A stretch of 6,361 nucleotides of DNA, from contig JBKEDH010000103.1 of NCBI GenBank assembly GCA_047975295.1, positions 1-6,361 of the forward strand, written 5' to 3'. The translations under genes were made by a program, and so were the position numbers. Of the stretch, positions 1-5,564 are shown piece by piece (position 1 is the first letter of the stretch; each line of letters opens with the position of its first letter). This DNA is from JBKEDH01 sp047975295 (lineage in GTDB: Bacteria > Bacteroidota > Bacteroidia > Flavobacteriales > Flavobacteriaceae). Below the pieces are notes generated by a model. That model had not been told where the DNA came from and made no database searches. It was given only the letters and a program-made list of their open reading frames with translations.

Positions 1-863
1 CCAAAATGAATAAATGGTCTTGTCCATAAAACCACCTTTTTTAAATCTATTACAAAAATCAACAAGGCAAAAAACAATGTTCCCAAGCCGGCCGTATATA
101 ACACATAAGAACTGGTCCACAAAGCTTTATTAATAGGGAATACCATACCCCATAAATATCCGGCAATTACCATTGCTAAACCACAAACCGCCATTACCCT
201 TAGCTTACGCAAAATAGAATCCCTATTACTCATAGCCTGTCCCACCAAATACCCTATTATTACCGTAGCAACAGCCGGAATGGAAGACAGCAGCCCTTCC
301 GGATCGAAAGGCACCCCAAAACCTTTATATACGTGATTTTCGCCCAGAACCAGTAAATCAAACGTTCTAACAATATTTCCTTCCAAAGCATAAGGATCTG
401 TACTCTCTCCCAAAAAAAATAACATGGCCCAATACCCCAGTAATAGCACCAACAAAACTATTTGCATAGACCTCTGTCCTAAACCCAAACAAAAAACAGC
501 ACCTATACCATATGCAAGAGCTATCCGCTGTAACACACCCATTATACGAACGTTATCAAAGTCAAAAAAAGGATACAGGTTTAACAGGAACCCCAATAAA
601 AAAATAATACATACTCTTTTAGATATCTTCAAAAAAGTCTTTTTATTCAAAGTCGAGTTATTTTTCTTGAAAGCGAAAAACACCGAAATCCCTACAATAA
701 ATAAGAAAAAAGGAAATACCAAATCTGTAGGCGTACACCCATTCCAATCTGCGTGTCTTAAAGGCGGATAAACATAGCTCCAACTACCAGGCGTATTGAC
801 CAATATCATAAACAAAATGGTAATTCCCCTAAAAACATCCAACGAAACCAATCTTTTTGTCAT
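1..863 (-). CDS. HGSNAT/NagX-type membrane N-acyltransferase (COG4299), C-terminus outside window
   Basis: An uninterrupted minus-strand frame starts with ATG at 863 and runs 287 codons to the left edge without a stop; family members are usually about 360-390 aa, so roughly the last quarter is missing. The N-terminus RLVSLDVFRGITI (4-16) is the usual first helix of this family. Other family blocks are RHADWNG (36-42), GVLQRIALAYG (109-119), FDPEGLLSSIPA (186-197) and FPINKALWTSSY (242-253). His37 lies where human heparan-alpha-glucosaminide N-acetyltransferase has its active-site His. At least seven hydrophobic helices indicate an inner-membrane protein. Family knowledge: HGSNAT moves an acetyl group from acetyl-CoA to glucosamine across a membrane, and bacterial homologues (NagX, DUF5009/DUF1624) often sit in N-acetylglucosamine utilisation loci. 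The substrate here is inferred. Divergence from a DeoR-type sugar regulator fits such a role. Confidence 0.88.
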   Translation of the reverse strand, partial: MTKRLVSLDVFRGITILFMILVNTPGSWSYVYPPLRHADWNGCTPTDLVFPFFLFIVGISVFFAFKKNNSTLNKKTFLKISKRVCIIFLLGFLLNLYPFFDFDNVRIMGVLQRIALAYGIGAVFCLGLGQRSMQIVLLVLLLGYWAMLFFLGESTDPYALEGNIVRTFDLLVLGENHVYKGFGVPFDPEGLLSSIPAVATVIIGYLVGQAMSNRDSILRKLRVMAVCGLAMVIAGYLWGMVFPINKALWTSSYVLYTAGLGTLFFALLIFVIDLKKVVLWTRPFIHF

Positions 864-902
864 ATTTAAACTTTTTATATTTTTACCAAAAATCAATTGA
901 AT

Positions 903-910
903 CAAATATA
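903..910 (-). promoter_or_regulatory. Candidate -7 promoter box for the acyltransferase gene
   Basis: Read on the minus strand this is TATATTTG, a full match to the Bacteroidota -7 consensus TAnnTTTG, about 40 bases before the ATG at 863. No TTTG-type -33 box is found at the usual spacing. In such A+T-rich DNA a chance match is possible, so this is only a candidate. Confidence 0.3.
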
Positions 911-949
911 TAATTTTTTATAAATTTTTGCTTGTTTTTACCTAAAATC

Positions 950-965
950 ATGCAAAATATTGCAT
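950..965. promoter_or_regulatory. Candidate operator palindrome ATGCAA-N4-TTGCAT
   Basis: Positions 950-955 (ATGCAA) and 960-965 (TTGCAT) are perfect 6-bp inverted arms around AATA. The site is centred about 50 bases before the DeoR-family start codon, in the region shared with the divergent acyltransferase gene. DeoR-type regulators commonly bind inverted or repeated sites in their own promoter region. That this regulator binds here is inference. Confidence 0.4.
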
Positions 966-1007
966 ATATTTACATCGATTACGTTAATTTATTCAGAAAT
1001 AAACTTA

Positions 1008-1757
1008 ATGAAGAAAAAAGAACGCCACCAAATAATTATAGACGAGGTAAGTATAAACCGAAAAACAAGCTCCAGTTCTTTATCTAAAAAACTTAAAGTC
1101 TCTGAAGATACTGTTCGTCGTGATATTAAGGAATTACACGATAAAGGTTTGCTTACAAAGGTACATGGCGGAGCCATCTCCAACATCCAAAAGCTTTACC
1201 ATTACAACGAAGAGGTTATATACCATAGAGAAAACAAGATTGCTATTGCAAAAAAAGCCATTTCCCTTGTCCAAAAAGGCATGGTTATTATTATAAGTGG
1301 CGGCACAACTAACTTAATGCTGGCCAAACTATTACCAAAAAACCTAAAAGCTACCATTTATACTTACAGTTTACCCATAGCCATGCAATTAACAGAACAC
1401 CCATTGATAGAAACCATATTTATAGGAGGAAAAATTCAAAAAAGTTCTATGGTCACAACAGGTATTGATGTTATTCAATATTTATCAAAAATAAGAGCCG
1501 ATATCTGTTTTATAGGTGTTAGCGCTTTTAGTACAAACCAAGGCATTACAGACGAAGGCTATGAGGTTTCACTAATAAAAAAAGCAATGATAAATGCTTC
1601 CAATCGAACTGTTTATTTAGCCACATCAAACAAATTAAACGTAAGGCACAGTTACGATGTATGTCCTCTTAAAGAAATCGACACTTTAGTAACCGATCTT
1701 GAACCTACCGATACAAAATTGAAGGAATTCAAAATTTTCGGTGCGGCACTCTTGTAA
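1008..1757 (+). CDS. DeoR-family transcriptional regulator
   Basis: This is a 249-aa cytoplasmic repressor of the DeoR family, which sense sugar phosphates and control sugar catabolism genes. Residues 1-56 form the winged helix-turn-helix: ERHQIIIDEV (5-14), then LKVSEDTVRRDIKEL (29-43) and the family-typical HGGA (53-56). Residues about 75-235 form the DeoRC sensor domain, with GGTTN (98-102) as the phosphate-loop-like segment. Many relatives have a DSGTT-type sequence there; here Ser-Gly replaces the Asp-Ser pair, which may affect ligand choice. An upstream in-frame TTG at 960 would add 16 residues, but the ATG at 1008 places the HTH at the normal distance from the N-terminus and keeps the palindrome at 950-965 untranslated. 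The divergent acyltransferase gene is the likeliest target. The ligand is unknown. Confidence 0.9.
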   Translation: MKKKERHQIIIDEVSINRKTSSSSLSKKLKVSEDTVRRDIKELHDKGLLTKVHGGAISNIQKLYHYNEEVIYHRENKIAIAKKAISLVQKGMVIIISGGTTNLMLAKLLPKNLKATIYTYSLPIAMQLTEHPLIETIFIGGKIQKSSMVTTGIDVIQYLSKIRADICFIGVSAFSTNQGITDEGYEVSLIKKAMINASNRTVYLATSNKLNVRHSYDVCPLKEIDTLVTDLEPTDTKLKEFKIFGAALL

Positions 1758-2465
1758 TTATTTCAAATACCCCAATCCCGTTCCCATTTCTATTTCGTAA
1801 GGCTCTTTGTTATATTCAAAAATTCTTGCCAAAAGATTACCTTTTAAGGTTATTGCATTACCTGTAACGTGCAACCAACTACCTTCACGAAGGCCTACAA
1901 CAGGAAATGTATTGTATTGATGAAATTCCTTAATCCTTGTTTCCCGGGTTTCGCCCATGTGTGTGCTTTTGGGGTCGGGATCTATATAGTGCGGGTTAAT
2001 GTTGAACGGTACCAAACCCAACCCATTAAAGCTGGGCGGATATACAATAGGCATATCGTTGGTGGTTTTTATGGTGAGCCCGCAAATATTACTACCCGCA
2101 CTGGTACCTAAATAAGGAGTTCCCGATTTTACTTTGGCTTGTAATGTTTCAATCAATTTGTTCTTGTATAACTGATGGGTCAACACAAAAGTATTGCCTC
2201 CTCCAATAAAAATAGCCTCGGCATTATTAATGGCTTCAATCGGGTTTTTATACTCATGGATACCCACTACCTCCTTCTTTATTTTGGCAAGTCCTGCCTT
2301 GGCTATACTGGTGTATTGGCTATACGAAATACCACCAGGACGGGCATAAGGCACAAAAAGAATGGTATTTACGCCTTTAAAAAATAGGTTTAATTCCGGT
2401 AACAAATATTCCAAATAACCACTACCATGAACAGTAGATGTACTGGCCATTATTATACGCTCCAT
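1758..2465 (-). CDS. pepE: Peptidase S51, alpha-aspartyl dipeptidase E
   Basis: This 235-aa cytoplasmic peptidase is full length for the family. S51 dipeptidase E hydrolyses dipeptides with an N-terminal aspartate. Visible blocks are VPYARPGG (38-45), IFIGGGNTF (85-93), GTSAGSN (120-126) and NINPHYIDP (155-163). Ser122, Asp137 and His159 have the same spacing as Ser120, Asp135 and His157 of the E. coli enzyme, so the catalytic set looks intact. The ATG at 2465 aligns with the usual N-terminus; a second Met at residue 6 (2450) is less likely. The start codon lies inside the terminal GTT box of the attC-like element at 2462-2594, so the gene has no leader of its own outside that element. The stop codon abuts the stop of the convergent DeoR-family gene, leaving no room for a terminator. 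Confidence 0.93.
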   Translation of the reverse strand: MERIIMASTSTVHGSGYLEYLLPELNLFFKGVNTILFVPYARPGGISYSQYTSIAKAGLAKIKKEVVGIHEYKNPIEAINNAEAIFIGGGNTFVLTHQLYKNKLIETLQAKVKSGTPYLGTSAGSNICGLTIKTTNDMPIVYPPSFNGLGLVPFNINPHYIDPDPKSTHMGETRETRIKEFHQYNTFPVVGLREGSWLHVTGNAITLKGNLLARIFEYNKEPYEIEMGTGLGYLK

Positions 2466-2493
2466 AACGGTTTAAGCTATTAAATAGTTGCGT

Positions 2494-2517
2494 AAATTTA
2501 GCAAAAAATTTAGCAAG
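2494..2517. repeat. 12-bp tandem duplication inside attC-like site 1
   Basis: AAATTTAGCAA occurs at 2494-2504 and again at 2506-2516, giving a period of 12 bases. Only one equivalent segment is present in the related site at 3652-3784, so this appears to be a local duplication in the variable part of the site. Confidence 0.7.
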
Positions 2518-2527
2518 TACGCTATGG

Positions 2528-2552
2528 CTGAAAATTCCGCAGGAATTTTCAG
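2528..2552. repeat. Perfect hairpin in the variable part of attC-like site 1
   Basis: CTGAAAATTCC and GGAATTTTCAG form an 11-bp perfect stem around a three-base loop. No T-run follows on either strand, so a rho-independent terminator is unlikely. A related imperfect hairpin is at the same place in the site at 3652-3784. Confidence 0.8.
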
Positions 2553-2571
2553 AGTGGACAAGAAGAAGCAA

Positions 2572-3057
2572 TTACTTATAGTCATTGTTGTACGTTCGTT
2601 TTATTTTTCTAATAATGAATTCTTTGTTCTCTTCATTAATTTTATATAAGTCATCAATATGAATGTGGTAATCATCGTCTCTTTCTGTTTCTGCTATTCC
2701 TAATAGTGCTTTAGCCATTAATTTCAAACCAATTTTATTCCCTATGATTTCAATTGTTCTTTTATTTTTAGAGACTCCAAAAGTCAAATAGGATTTTTTT
2801 TGATAAGGAATATGGGGTATATCTTCCCAATTATAACTAACAGATAAGTTTTTTCTACGTTTCATAAGTATTTTAATAAATTTAGATATTGAACCATCCC
2901 AAAAACATTTAATGCACTTTCCTTTTTCAAGGCTGTGTTCACAATTATTGTATCCGTAAAGATAAAAAGCACAATTGGGGCATAAAGCATCCATTTCAGA
3001 AGTATTGCTATAATACTCTGATTCACATTCATCACATTTTTTTATCTTTCTATTCAT
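2572..3057 (-). CDS. Cassette protein with two putative zinc sites and an Imm32-like C-terminal part
   Basis: This 161-aa protein is predicted cytoplasmic, with no signal peptide or membrane segment. The N-terminus has C8-x2-C11 and C26-x2-C29, a likely zinc ribbon. C39-x-H41 with C48-x2-C51 could bind a second zinc. Residues 100-152 (TIEIIGNKIGLKLMAKALLG, then an acidic DDDYHIHID and a beta-like end) resemble the Imm32 immunity-protein pattern of a G-x2-x-G-L helix followed by an H-x-H-like strand. That likeness is from memory and uncertain. The ATG at 3057 is chosen because an in-frame TTG at 3108 would translate the attC-like arm upstream. The last codons, encoding NNDYK and stop, lie in attC-like site 1. 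I cannot assign a function; an immunity or nucleic-acid-binding role is possible. Confidence 0.75.
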   Translation of the reverse strand: MNRKIKKCDECESEYYSNTSEMDALCPNCAFYLYGYNNCEHSLEKGKCIKCFWDGSISKFIKILMKRRKNLSVSYNWEDIPHIPYQKKSYLTFGVSKNKRTIEIIGNKIGLKLMAKALLGIAETERDDDYHIHIDDLYKINEENKEFIIRKIKRTYNNDYK

Positions 3058-3072
3058 TCTTGGATTCAATAA

Positions 3073-3206
3073 CCCACAACGTTTCGGGGCTTTGCGATGG
3101 TGGGGCAATCAAAGTACAAATCTTCAATTTTGCATAAAAGTTGAACCGAAGAACTGCCGTTGAACTTTACAGTTTCGCCACACAATCGCAAAGCCCTTGT
3201 TATGCG
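3073..3206 (-). repeat. attC-like recombination site 2, between ACT gene and zinc-site gene
   Basis: On the minus strand the site runs from CGCATAAC (3206-3199) through arm GGGCTTTGCGATTGTG (3196-3181), a variable part, and arm CACCATCGCAAAGCCC (3102-3087), to the box GTTGTGGG (3080-3073). The two 16-base arms are inverted copies with one mismatch, and partial pairing continues inward. The arms differ completely in sequence from those of sites 1 and 3. Length and order of parts are conserved, as expected of attC sites, which are recognised by folded shape. Confidence 0.7.
3137..3168. repeat. Hairpin in the variable part of attC-like site 2
   Basis: AAAGTTGAAC at 3137-3146 and GTTGAACTTT at 3159-3168 are inverted arms with one mismatched pair around a 12-base centre. 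The position corresponds to the central hairpins of the other two attC-like sites. Confidence 0.6.
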
Positions 3207-3219
3207 TTCGCTTTTTTAT

Positions 3220-3612
3220 TTATTCTGAAAATTTATTTAGGATTTCCATTGTTTTTTCAACGTCCTTTTTGTCTACAAAAATATGGTCGTGATAGAATGC
3301 TGCAACTACATTACAACTAATTCCATTTTCTGACAAAGCTTTTGAAAATGCAGCGGTTAACCCAACAGTTTCTAATGAAGAATGAATTGTTAATGTAATC
3401 CACGAAGCAATAAAAGAATATTTTAGGTTCAACTTGTCTGCAATTTCTATTTTAGTAATTATTGTAATATTTTCTTCTTCTTTAAAAGACATTACAATTT
3501 CATTCAATTTTATTTTTTCTAAATCTTCGACTTCGCAGAATACAAATTCACCTACATTGTGTTTAGGTTTCATTGTTTTTAAAAGTATTTCTAAATTTTT
3601 TTCTCCGTTCAT
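3220..3612 (-). CDS. ACT domain-containing protein (COG3602/DUF2241 type)
   Basis: This 130-aa cytoplasmic protein has the normal length for its family. The N-terminal segment LLKTMKPKHNVGEFVFC (10-26) and the acidic EEEN (45-48) match the first, ACT_3-like part. Residues 71-113 carry the strongest signature: ITLTIHSSLETVGLTAAFS (72-90) followed by NVVAAFYHDHIFV (101-113). ACT folds usually bind amino acids or other small effectors. The biochemical role of this stand-alone family is not established, so amino-acid sensing is inference. The ATG at 3612 is about 45 bases after the preceding cassette junction, and the stop lies just before the first box of site 2. Presence in a cassette suggests the gene was acquired horizontally. 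Confidence 0.88.
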   Translation of the reverse strand: MNGEKNLEILLKTMKPKHNVGEFVFCEVEDLEKIKLNEIVMSFKEEENITIITKIEIADKLNLKYSFIASWITLTIHSSLETVGLTAAFSKALSENGISCNVVAAFYHDHIFVDKKDVEKTMEILNKFSE

Positions 3613-3651
3613 TTTTCAGTTTTTTCTAGCATTTTATTTGGCTAAAGTGTC

Positions 3652-3784
3652 GCACAACGTTCTCGGCTATAAGTAGTCGCGCGTGTAAGTTACAAACTTT
3701 GCAAGTACACACCAAACTGAAAATCCTTGCGAATTTCCAGAAGTAAGTGAGGACAAGCAATTACTTATAGCCATTGTTACCACC
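3652..3784 (-). repeat. attC-like recombination site 3, between Sel1-like gene and ACT gene
   Basis: On the minus strand the site opens with GGTGGTAAC (3784-3776), then arm GGCTATAAGTAAT (3772-3760), which contains the stop codon of the Sel1-like gene. A variable part follows with a hairpin at 3717-3740. The second arm ACTACTTATAGCC (3677-3665) is a 13-bp inverted copy with one mismatch, and the site ends with GTTGTGCG (3658-3651). The first box pairs perfectly with the start of its own cassette at 4643 rather than with the box at this junction. Confidence 0.72.
3717..3740. repeat. Hairpin with GCAA loop in attC-like site 3
   Basis: Read on the minus strand, CTGGAAATTC and GGATTTTCAG form a 10-bp stem with two G-T pairs around the tetraloop GCAA. 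It is homologous to the perfect hairpin at 2528-2552. No T-run follows. Confidence 0.7.
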
Positions 3785-4621
3785 AGTTATTTCTTCAAGT
3801 TTTTTAATCGCTCTTTTATGTTTCATTTCTGCTGATTTTTTTAAATAATAAATACCTTTATCATAATTTTTTAATACAAGATTTCCAACAAGATATATTA
3901 ATGCTAGATCATAGTATGAATGTGCATCTTTTTTCTCTATTCTAGGATAATGGAATTCAACTTCTTTCGATTTTGTATTTATTGTCCAATAATCCCTTTT
4001 ATTATAATAATCAATTCTTATAGTCTCGTTGTCAATCCAATTAAAAGTTTTAACACCTCCAGAGAAAAAGGAATAGGCATTATTCATAAACTTTATTCGT
4101 TTTTCAATTTTGTTTTTGTTGAATATAGAAATATATCCAGCATCAGATTTGGAATCAAACTCAAAATAGAAATGAGCTTTTTGTTTTCTGTTAGGTGAAG
4201 ATTTAGCATTTTTAAAATAATCTCTAAAAGTCAGTTTCTTCTCAATTAGTGTTTTGTGTTTTTTCTTTAAATCTTCAAAATCTTTCCACTTATTCATTTT
4301 TGCTATAAATTCGACTCCTTTTAAATAGAGTTCTTGAATATACATAATTCGATTATCTCCTTTTAGATTTTTGAAATAGCTTTCATCAAAAAATATTTCA
4401 ATACATGGAATTTCTGGAGTAGAATTATTAATTTGAAAATCAGTTTTTAATTCAGTAGAAAGGAAAGCTAATATTTTAGAGACATTATGAGATGGAAAAG
4501 GACAAATATAATATTCATAAATTCTAGATAAATATTTAGTTACCTTGGAAAAGTCATCTTCATATTTTTCATATACATTTTTGGAACAAGTAAATTCTAC
4601 GTATCTTAGATATTTCGGCAT
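3761..4621 (-). CDS. Cassette protein of unknown function with a C-terminal Sel1-like repeat
   Basis: This is a 286-aa protein with no signal peptide or membrane segment. Residues 233-278 fit one Sel1-like (TPR-type) repeat: YYDLALIYLVG (236-246), then KNYDKGIYYLKKSAEMKHKRA. This helical hairpin usually mediates protein contacts. The region before it is rich in aromatic and charged residues and looks like alternating beta strands (for example ETIRIDYYNKRDYWTINT). Residues 1-130 match nothing I recognise. The gene is very A+T-rich and lysine-rich. The ATG at 4621 is 22 bases after the proposed cassette start. The last codons (GGNNGYK and stop) lie within attC-like site 3, so the protein's tail is encoded by the recombination site. 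Function is unknown. Confidence 0.78.
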   Translation of the reverse strand: MPKYLRYVEFTCSKNVYEKYEDDFSKVTKYLSRIYEYYICPFPSHNVSKILAFLSTELKTDFQINNSTPEIPCIEIFFDESYFKNLKGDNRIMYIQELYLKGVEFIAKMNKWKDFEDLKKKHKTLIEKKLTFRDYFKNAKSSPNRKQKAHFYFEFDSKSDAGYISIFNKNKIEKRIKFMNNAYSFFSGGVKTFNWIDNETIRIDYYNKRDYWTINTKSKEVEFHYPRIEKKDAHSYYDLALIYLVGNLVLKNYDKGIYYLKKSAEMKHKRAIKKLEEITGGNNGYK

Positions 4622-4667
4622 TTGGCTATTAATTGGTGGTAACTACAAAGTTTGCATAAAGGTAACC
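4622..4667 (-). other. Right boundary of the cassette array, with attC-like remnant or attI candidate
   Basis: On the minus strand GTTACCACC (4643-4635) is the start box of the Sel1-like cassette; AATTGGTGGTAAC at 4631-4643 is an inverted copy (12/13) of 3776-3788. Just outside it TGCAAACTTTGTA resembles TGCAAAGTTTGTA from the variable part of site 3, and inside it TTAATAGCC resembles the second arm TTATAGCC. A second GTTACC lies 24 bases further out (4666-4661). This may be half of an older attC or the primary insertion site; no first arm is found further right. Confidence 0.45.
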
Positions 4668-4760
4668 AAATACGGCTTTTAACAAAACATTAAAAGAGGT
4701 TTACATTTTCTTTAAGATTTAAAATACGTTCTTTATATTCTAAACATAACAGGTTACAGT
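4668..4760 (+). promoter_or_regulatory. Upstream region of the secreted-protein gene pair
   Basis: This A+T-rich intergenic DNA must carry the promoter for the two plus-strand genes unless they are read from elsewhere. TACATTTT (4702-4709) is one base off the TAnnTTTG consensus, with no convincing -33 partner. No gene, terminator or strong hairpin is seen. Confidence 0.35.
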
Positions 4761-5564
4761 TTGAAAAAACTTTTACTTTTCCTCTTTATTGTTTTTGGTT
4801 TCTTTATAGGCAACACCCAATCTGTAATCCGACAAGAAATTAAAGGATTTATATTATCGAGCACCAACGATGTAGAGGCCATTACAATCTACAATACATC
4901 TGCCAACAAAGGTACCATTACAGACCAAAATGGAACATTTACCATCGCTGCTGCTGCAAACGATATACTAGAAATTTCGGCATTACAGTTCGAAACGCTA
5001 ACTATCTCCATTTCAAAAGAGGTTATCGACACCAAAACCCTTAAAGTATTCTTAACCGAAGAAGTTAATGTTTTAGATGCTGTTTTACTGCGTTCGGGAC
5101 TCTCTGGTAGTTTGTACTTGGATATTTCAGAATCAAAAAGACCCATGAATATCGGTATCGATTTGGGTAACATGGATGCCATGGCGCTATACGACGACAA
5201 AGCTTTCGATAAATCGGTTGTTAGCAACGAACTAAAACGACTTACCAGTAAGGGCGAACTGTACAACGGTATTAATTTTATAGGTATTATTGGCCTACTT
5301 ACAAAATCGAAAAAAAAGAAGAAAAACAGTAACAATACCGATATACAGCATAGAAAACAAAAAACACTTGTCGATATTTATACCCATAAATACATAAGCG
5401 AAACTTATAACATTCCCGAGAACCAAGTAGAAGCCTTTTTTGCTTTTATTGAAAACGACAGCTTTCCTACAGAATTGTACGATAACAAAAATACGTTTCT
5501 TCGAATGGAATACCTATTTAAACAAAGCAAACGCTTTTTAAAGTTAGAAGATGTTAAAAAATAA
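4761..5564 (+). CDS. Exported protein with N-terminal CarboxypepD_reg-like domain
   Basis: This 267-aa protein begins with a signal peptide (KK then a hydrophobic run to about residue 17, with NTQS near the likely cleavage site). The start is a TTG; no ATG or GTG lies between it and the upstream in-frame stop, and the signal peptide begins exactly here. Residues 24-110 form a CarboxypepD_reg-like beta-sandwich, shown by GTITDQNGTFTI (51-62), NDILEISALQFE (67-78) and a closing strand before LDAVLL. This domain is common in Bacteroidota exported and outer-membrane proteins. The rest is unassigned: a short hydrophobic stretch, INFIGIIGLL (171-180), followed by the basic KSKKKKK (182-188) and a helical C-terminus. 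It lies in the cell envelope or periplasm and overlaps the next gene, a paralogue, by 14 bases. Confidence 0.85.
   Translation: MKKLLLFLFIVFGFFIGNTQSVIRQEIKGFILSSTNDVEAITIYNTSANKGTITDQNGTFTIAAAANDILEISALQFETLTISISKEVIDTKTLKVFLTEEVNVLDAVLLRSGLSGSLYLDISESKRPMNIGIDLGNMDAMALYDDKAFDKSVVSNELKRLTSKGELYNGINFIGIIGLLTKSKKKKKNSNNTDIQHRKQKTLVDIYTHKYISETYNIPENQVEAFFAFIENDSFPTELYDNKNTFLRMEYLFKQSKRFLKLEDVKK

Larger units (their letters stand above)
864..1007. promoter_or_regulatory. Divergent intergenic region between the acyltransferase and DeoR regulator genes
   Basis: These 144 very A+T-rich bases separate two divergent start codons, so they must hold both promoters. A palindrome at 950-965 and a -7-like box on the minus strand at 903-910 are listed separately. 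An 8-bp palindrome, TCAATTGA (893-900), lies just downstream of the minus-strand -7 box and could be a second protein-binding site. No purine-rich ribosome-binding site is visible before either ATG, which is normal in Bacteroidota. Confidence 0.6.
2462..2594 (-). repeat. attC-like recombination site 1, between zinc-site gene and pepE
   Basis: Read on the minus strand, the site begins CGTACAAC (2594-2587) and continues with arm GACTATAAGTAAT (2583-2571), which contains the stop codon of the zinc-site gene. A central hairpin lies at 2528-2552. A degenerate second arm spans about 2488-2476, and the site ends with the box GTTATGG (2468-2462). The 5' half is almost identical to site 3. The 3' arm carries an extra base and pairs less well, so this site may be decayed. 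The terminal box contains the pepE start codon. Confidence 0.62.
2468..4642 (-). mobile_element. Probable three-cassette integron array, no integrase in view (CALIN-like)
   Basis: Three unrelated genes share one orientation, and each is followed by an attC-like element of 133-134 bp. If cleavage falls between G and TT of each terminal GTT box, the cassettes are 4642-3658 (985 bp, Sel1-like gene), 3657-3080 (578 bp, ACT gene) and 3079-2468 (612 bp, zinc-site gene). The key test is that the start of each cassette should pair with the AAC box at its own end, because the two form one attC in the circular cassette. Over 8 bases counting G-T pairs, this holds 8/8, 8/8 and 7/8. Pairing with the next junction instead is poor for the first cassette, 7/8 for the second and about 6/8 for the third. 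No integrase, attI or cassette promoter is visible, so mobility in this genome is unproven. Confidence 0.7.

Noticed and set aside
424..771. Plus-strand open frame of 115 codons
   Set aside because: It is antisense to the well-supported acyltransferase gene, has low-complexity basic composition and matches no family.
960..1007. TTG-initiated extension of the DeoR-family gene
   Set aside because: The added 16 residues have no counterpart in the family, and they would place coding sequence over the palindrome; ATG 1008 fits the domain start.
2528..2552. Rho-independent terminator for the zinc-site gene
   Set aside because: The stem is perfect but no T-run follows on either strand, and the hairpin is part of a larger conserved element.
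3058..3108. TTG-initiated extension of the zinc-site gene
   Set aside because: The extra 17 residues are a translation of the attC-like arm and terminal box.
2462..4643. Insertion sequence or CRISPR array
   Set aside because: No transposase or integrase is encoded; the repeats are few, long and imperfect, and lie between genes rather than around short spacers.
4889..5335. Minus-strand open frame inside the first secreted-protein gene
   Set aside because: It is antisense to a gene with a clear signal peptide and domain; its poly-Phe stretch merely reflects the Lys-rich segment opposite.
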